Assembly: GCA_949297185.1 (NCBI GenBank)
Contig: CASFRM010000002.1
Coordinates: 1-64,000 of the forward strand
DNA from: an uncultured Pseudomonadota bacterium
Lineage (GTDB): Bacteria; Pseudomonadota; Alphaproteobacteria; RF32; CAG-239
Length of the DNA: 64,000 nt
Reading direction: 5' to 3'
Shown one piece after another: positions 63,099 to 64,000 of the stretch. Numbering within the stretch: the stretch's first letter is position 1; each line of letters starts with the position of its first letter. The notes beneath the pieces were generated by a model, which was given only the letters and a program-made list of their open reading frames with translations, was not told the DNA's origin and did no database searches. The translations under genes and the position numbers were made by a program.

Positions 63099-63878
63099 TT
63101 ATTCCTCTACGGTTATTTGTTCGGTATAGGCATCAAGACGACCTAACGGGGTTTCTTCGATACTGATGCGGGCTATAAACGGGTATCCGCTTTTTTTGTC
63201 CTTGGCAATCCAGAAATATATTGGTTTGTTGGCAGAAAATTCCCACAAAGAATCGTCATCTTCATTTAAGAGTTTGGTGATGTGCATTGAGCATTTGGCT
63301 GCGGGGCCTTGATAAAATGAATGTTCGTCGGCAGCAAGGTCTTCTTGCCCAAGGTCCTTGAATACAACATCAAAACGCCTTTTGCCATCATAGACAGCCA
63401 TTTGAGAATCGCAAAAACCAAGCAGGTTATATTGGCGAGCAAGTTTTACTATAACTGTTTGTAAGTCAAAAGTATCGGCCGGAGTTGCAGGTTCCTCAAA
63501 TTCTCTTTTTTTGTTGTTACCGTTTTTGCCTGATATTTGGTATAGGGGCTTGCCCTCTTTATCATAGAAGACCTGCTTGGTGCGGGTATTAAAACGCGAA
63601 CGCGAGGTGTAGCTGTAGTCTTTGGTTATCAACTTGTTTGCAGATATGCGTCCGGCAGTGTTGTAGGTGGCGGTAAAGGGGTAAACGGTATCGAAAAAAC
63701 CGTTGGTTTTTACCGTTGATGTTACTTGATAGTTATCAGGGGTTAAACGATAGGTAAACTCGGTGCGGCTGGCGTCAAACGGTCCGACCGTTACAAAAAA
63801 GTCGTGCTTTACTCCGAAAGCGTAGGCTTGCGAACTTATGAATAAAAAAGATATTACAAAAGCGGCTATTTTAGACAT
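63099..63878 (-). CDS. DUF3108 periplasmic protein
   Basis: The 259-residue product has a type I signal peptide (MSKIAAFVISFLFISSQAYA-like, cleavage after about residue 19) and a beta-rich mature part with a YTYTSRSRFNTR segment and a later AVYDGKRRFDV, which resemble the DUF3108 family seen in many proteobacteria. It may bind a lipid or an envelope component, but function is not known. It is co-directional and close to trhP. Confidence 0.78.
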   Translation of the reverse strand: MSKIAAFVISFLFISSQAYAFGVKHDFFVTVGPFDASRTEFTYRLTPDNYQVTSTVKTNGFFDTVYPFTATYNTAGRISANKLITKDYSYTSRSRFNTRTKQVFYDKEGKPLYQISGKNGNNKKREFEEPATPADTFDLQTVIVKLARQYNLLGFCDSQMAVYDGKRRFDVVFKDLGQEDLAADEHSFYQGPAAKCSMHITKLLNEDDDSLWEFSANKPIYFWIAKDKKSGYPFIARISIEETPLGRLDAYTEQITVEE

Positions 63879-63950
63879 GAATTTTACTCTTTGTTTAAAC
63901 TTGCGGCTTACAATAACACAAAAAAATATAATTTAAAGGAATTTAATAAA

Positions 63951-64000
63951 ATGCCAAAAAAAGTTTTGTTATTAGTCGGAGGTTTTTCGGCCGAACGAGA
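63951..64000 (+). CDS. ddl: D-alanine--D-alanine ligase, 5' end only (partial)
   Basis: The last 50 bases code for MPKKVLLLVGGFSAER, which fits the start of D-Ala-D-Ala ligases (the GGxSxER motif binding the ATP-grasp N-terminus). AAAGGA precedes the ATG. It would supply the dipeptide for murF at 23.6 kb. The rest lies beyond the window. Confidence 0.75.
   Translation, partial: MPKKVLLLVGGFSAER

Overview
The window reads as chromosome of an alphaproteobacterium with an AT-rich genome. The evidence is gene order and gene content: secY-adk-rpsM-rpsK-rpoA without infA/rpmJ, rpiB-glyA with nrdR-nusB, yggT-DUF167-folD, miaB-phoH-ybeY-corC-lnt-XRE, an ATP12-type F1 assembly factor after an RluC-type synthase, and a mitofilin/Mic60-like protein divergent from tsaD. 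AT-rich codon use, many losses or moves inside otherwise conserved blocks, and several orphan genes point to an uncultured, possibly host-associated lineage. That last point is inference.

Layout. 1-6.5 kb: S10/spc ribosomal protein operon from rpsS to rplO. rpsC and rplN each appear to lack a few dozen internal bases and are out of frame. A long imperfect hairpin sits between rpmD and rplO. 6.5-11.3 kb: about 4.8 kb of non-ribosomal DNA splits rplO from secY. It holds an acetyltransferase, a structured RNA-like region ending in a terminator, an 831-codon orphan gene and a frameshifted membrane-anchored methyltransferase with its own attenuator-like leader. 11.3-15.4 kb: secY, adk, then rpsM-rpsK-rpoA behind a near-consensus sigma-70 promoter; rplQ does not follow rpoA. 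15.4-20.3 kb: an orphan gene, gyrA, a MIF-family tautomerase and a small unknown protein. 20.3-20.9 kb: tRNA-Asn and tRNA-Cys with a duplicated terminator segment.

20.9-30.9 kb: housekeeping genes rpiB, glyA, murF, nrdR, nusB, def, lepA, truA, with a lipoprotein, an acetyltransferase and a Gfo/Idh oxidoreductase. 31-36.2 kb: a three-gene co-directional set, namely a TolC-like lipoprotein with a SPOR domain, a pentapeptide-repeat protein and a VirD4/TraG-like coupling ATPase. No other conjugation or secretion gene is visible. 36.3-48.1 kb: rarA, an rluC-type gene, asmA, a shortened ATP12, acyP, nth, tsaD, a Mic60-like gene, a VTT membrane protein, folD, DUF167, yggT, an unknown protein and a TerB-like protein.

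48.2-54.1 kb: miaB-phoH-ybeY-corC-lnt-XRE run, which in alphaproteobacteria commonly continues into metK-trmB. Here about 6 kb intervenes, with a dolichol-kinase-like protein, a flagellin carrying a large beta-helix-like insert, an atypical mnmA and a sugar transporter; metK-trmB follow on the opposite strand. 61.7-64 kb: tRNA hydroxylase trhP, a DUF3108 protein and the first codons of a D-Ala-D-Ala ligase.

Most of the window serves translation (ribosome, tRNA and rRNA modification, initiator processing), cell wall and lipoprotein maturation, and one-carbon metabolism. The most unusual items are the beta-helix flagellin, the TolC/SPOR-pentapeptide-VirD4 set and the structured RNA before the orphan gene at 7.8 kb. 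No CRISPR array, insertion sequence, prophage or rRNA gene was seen.
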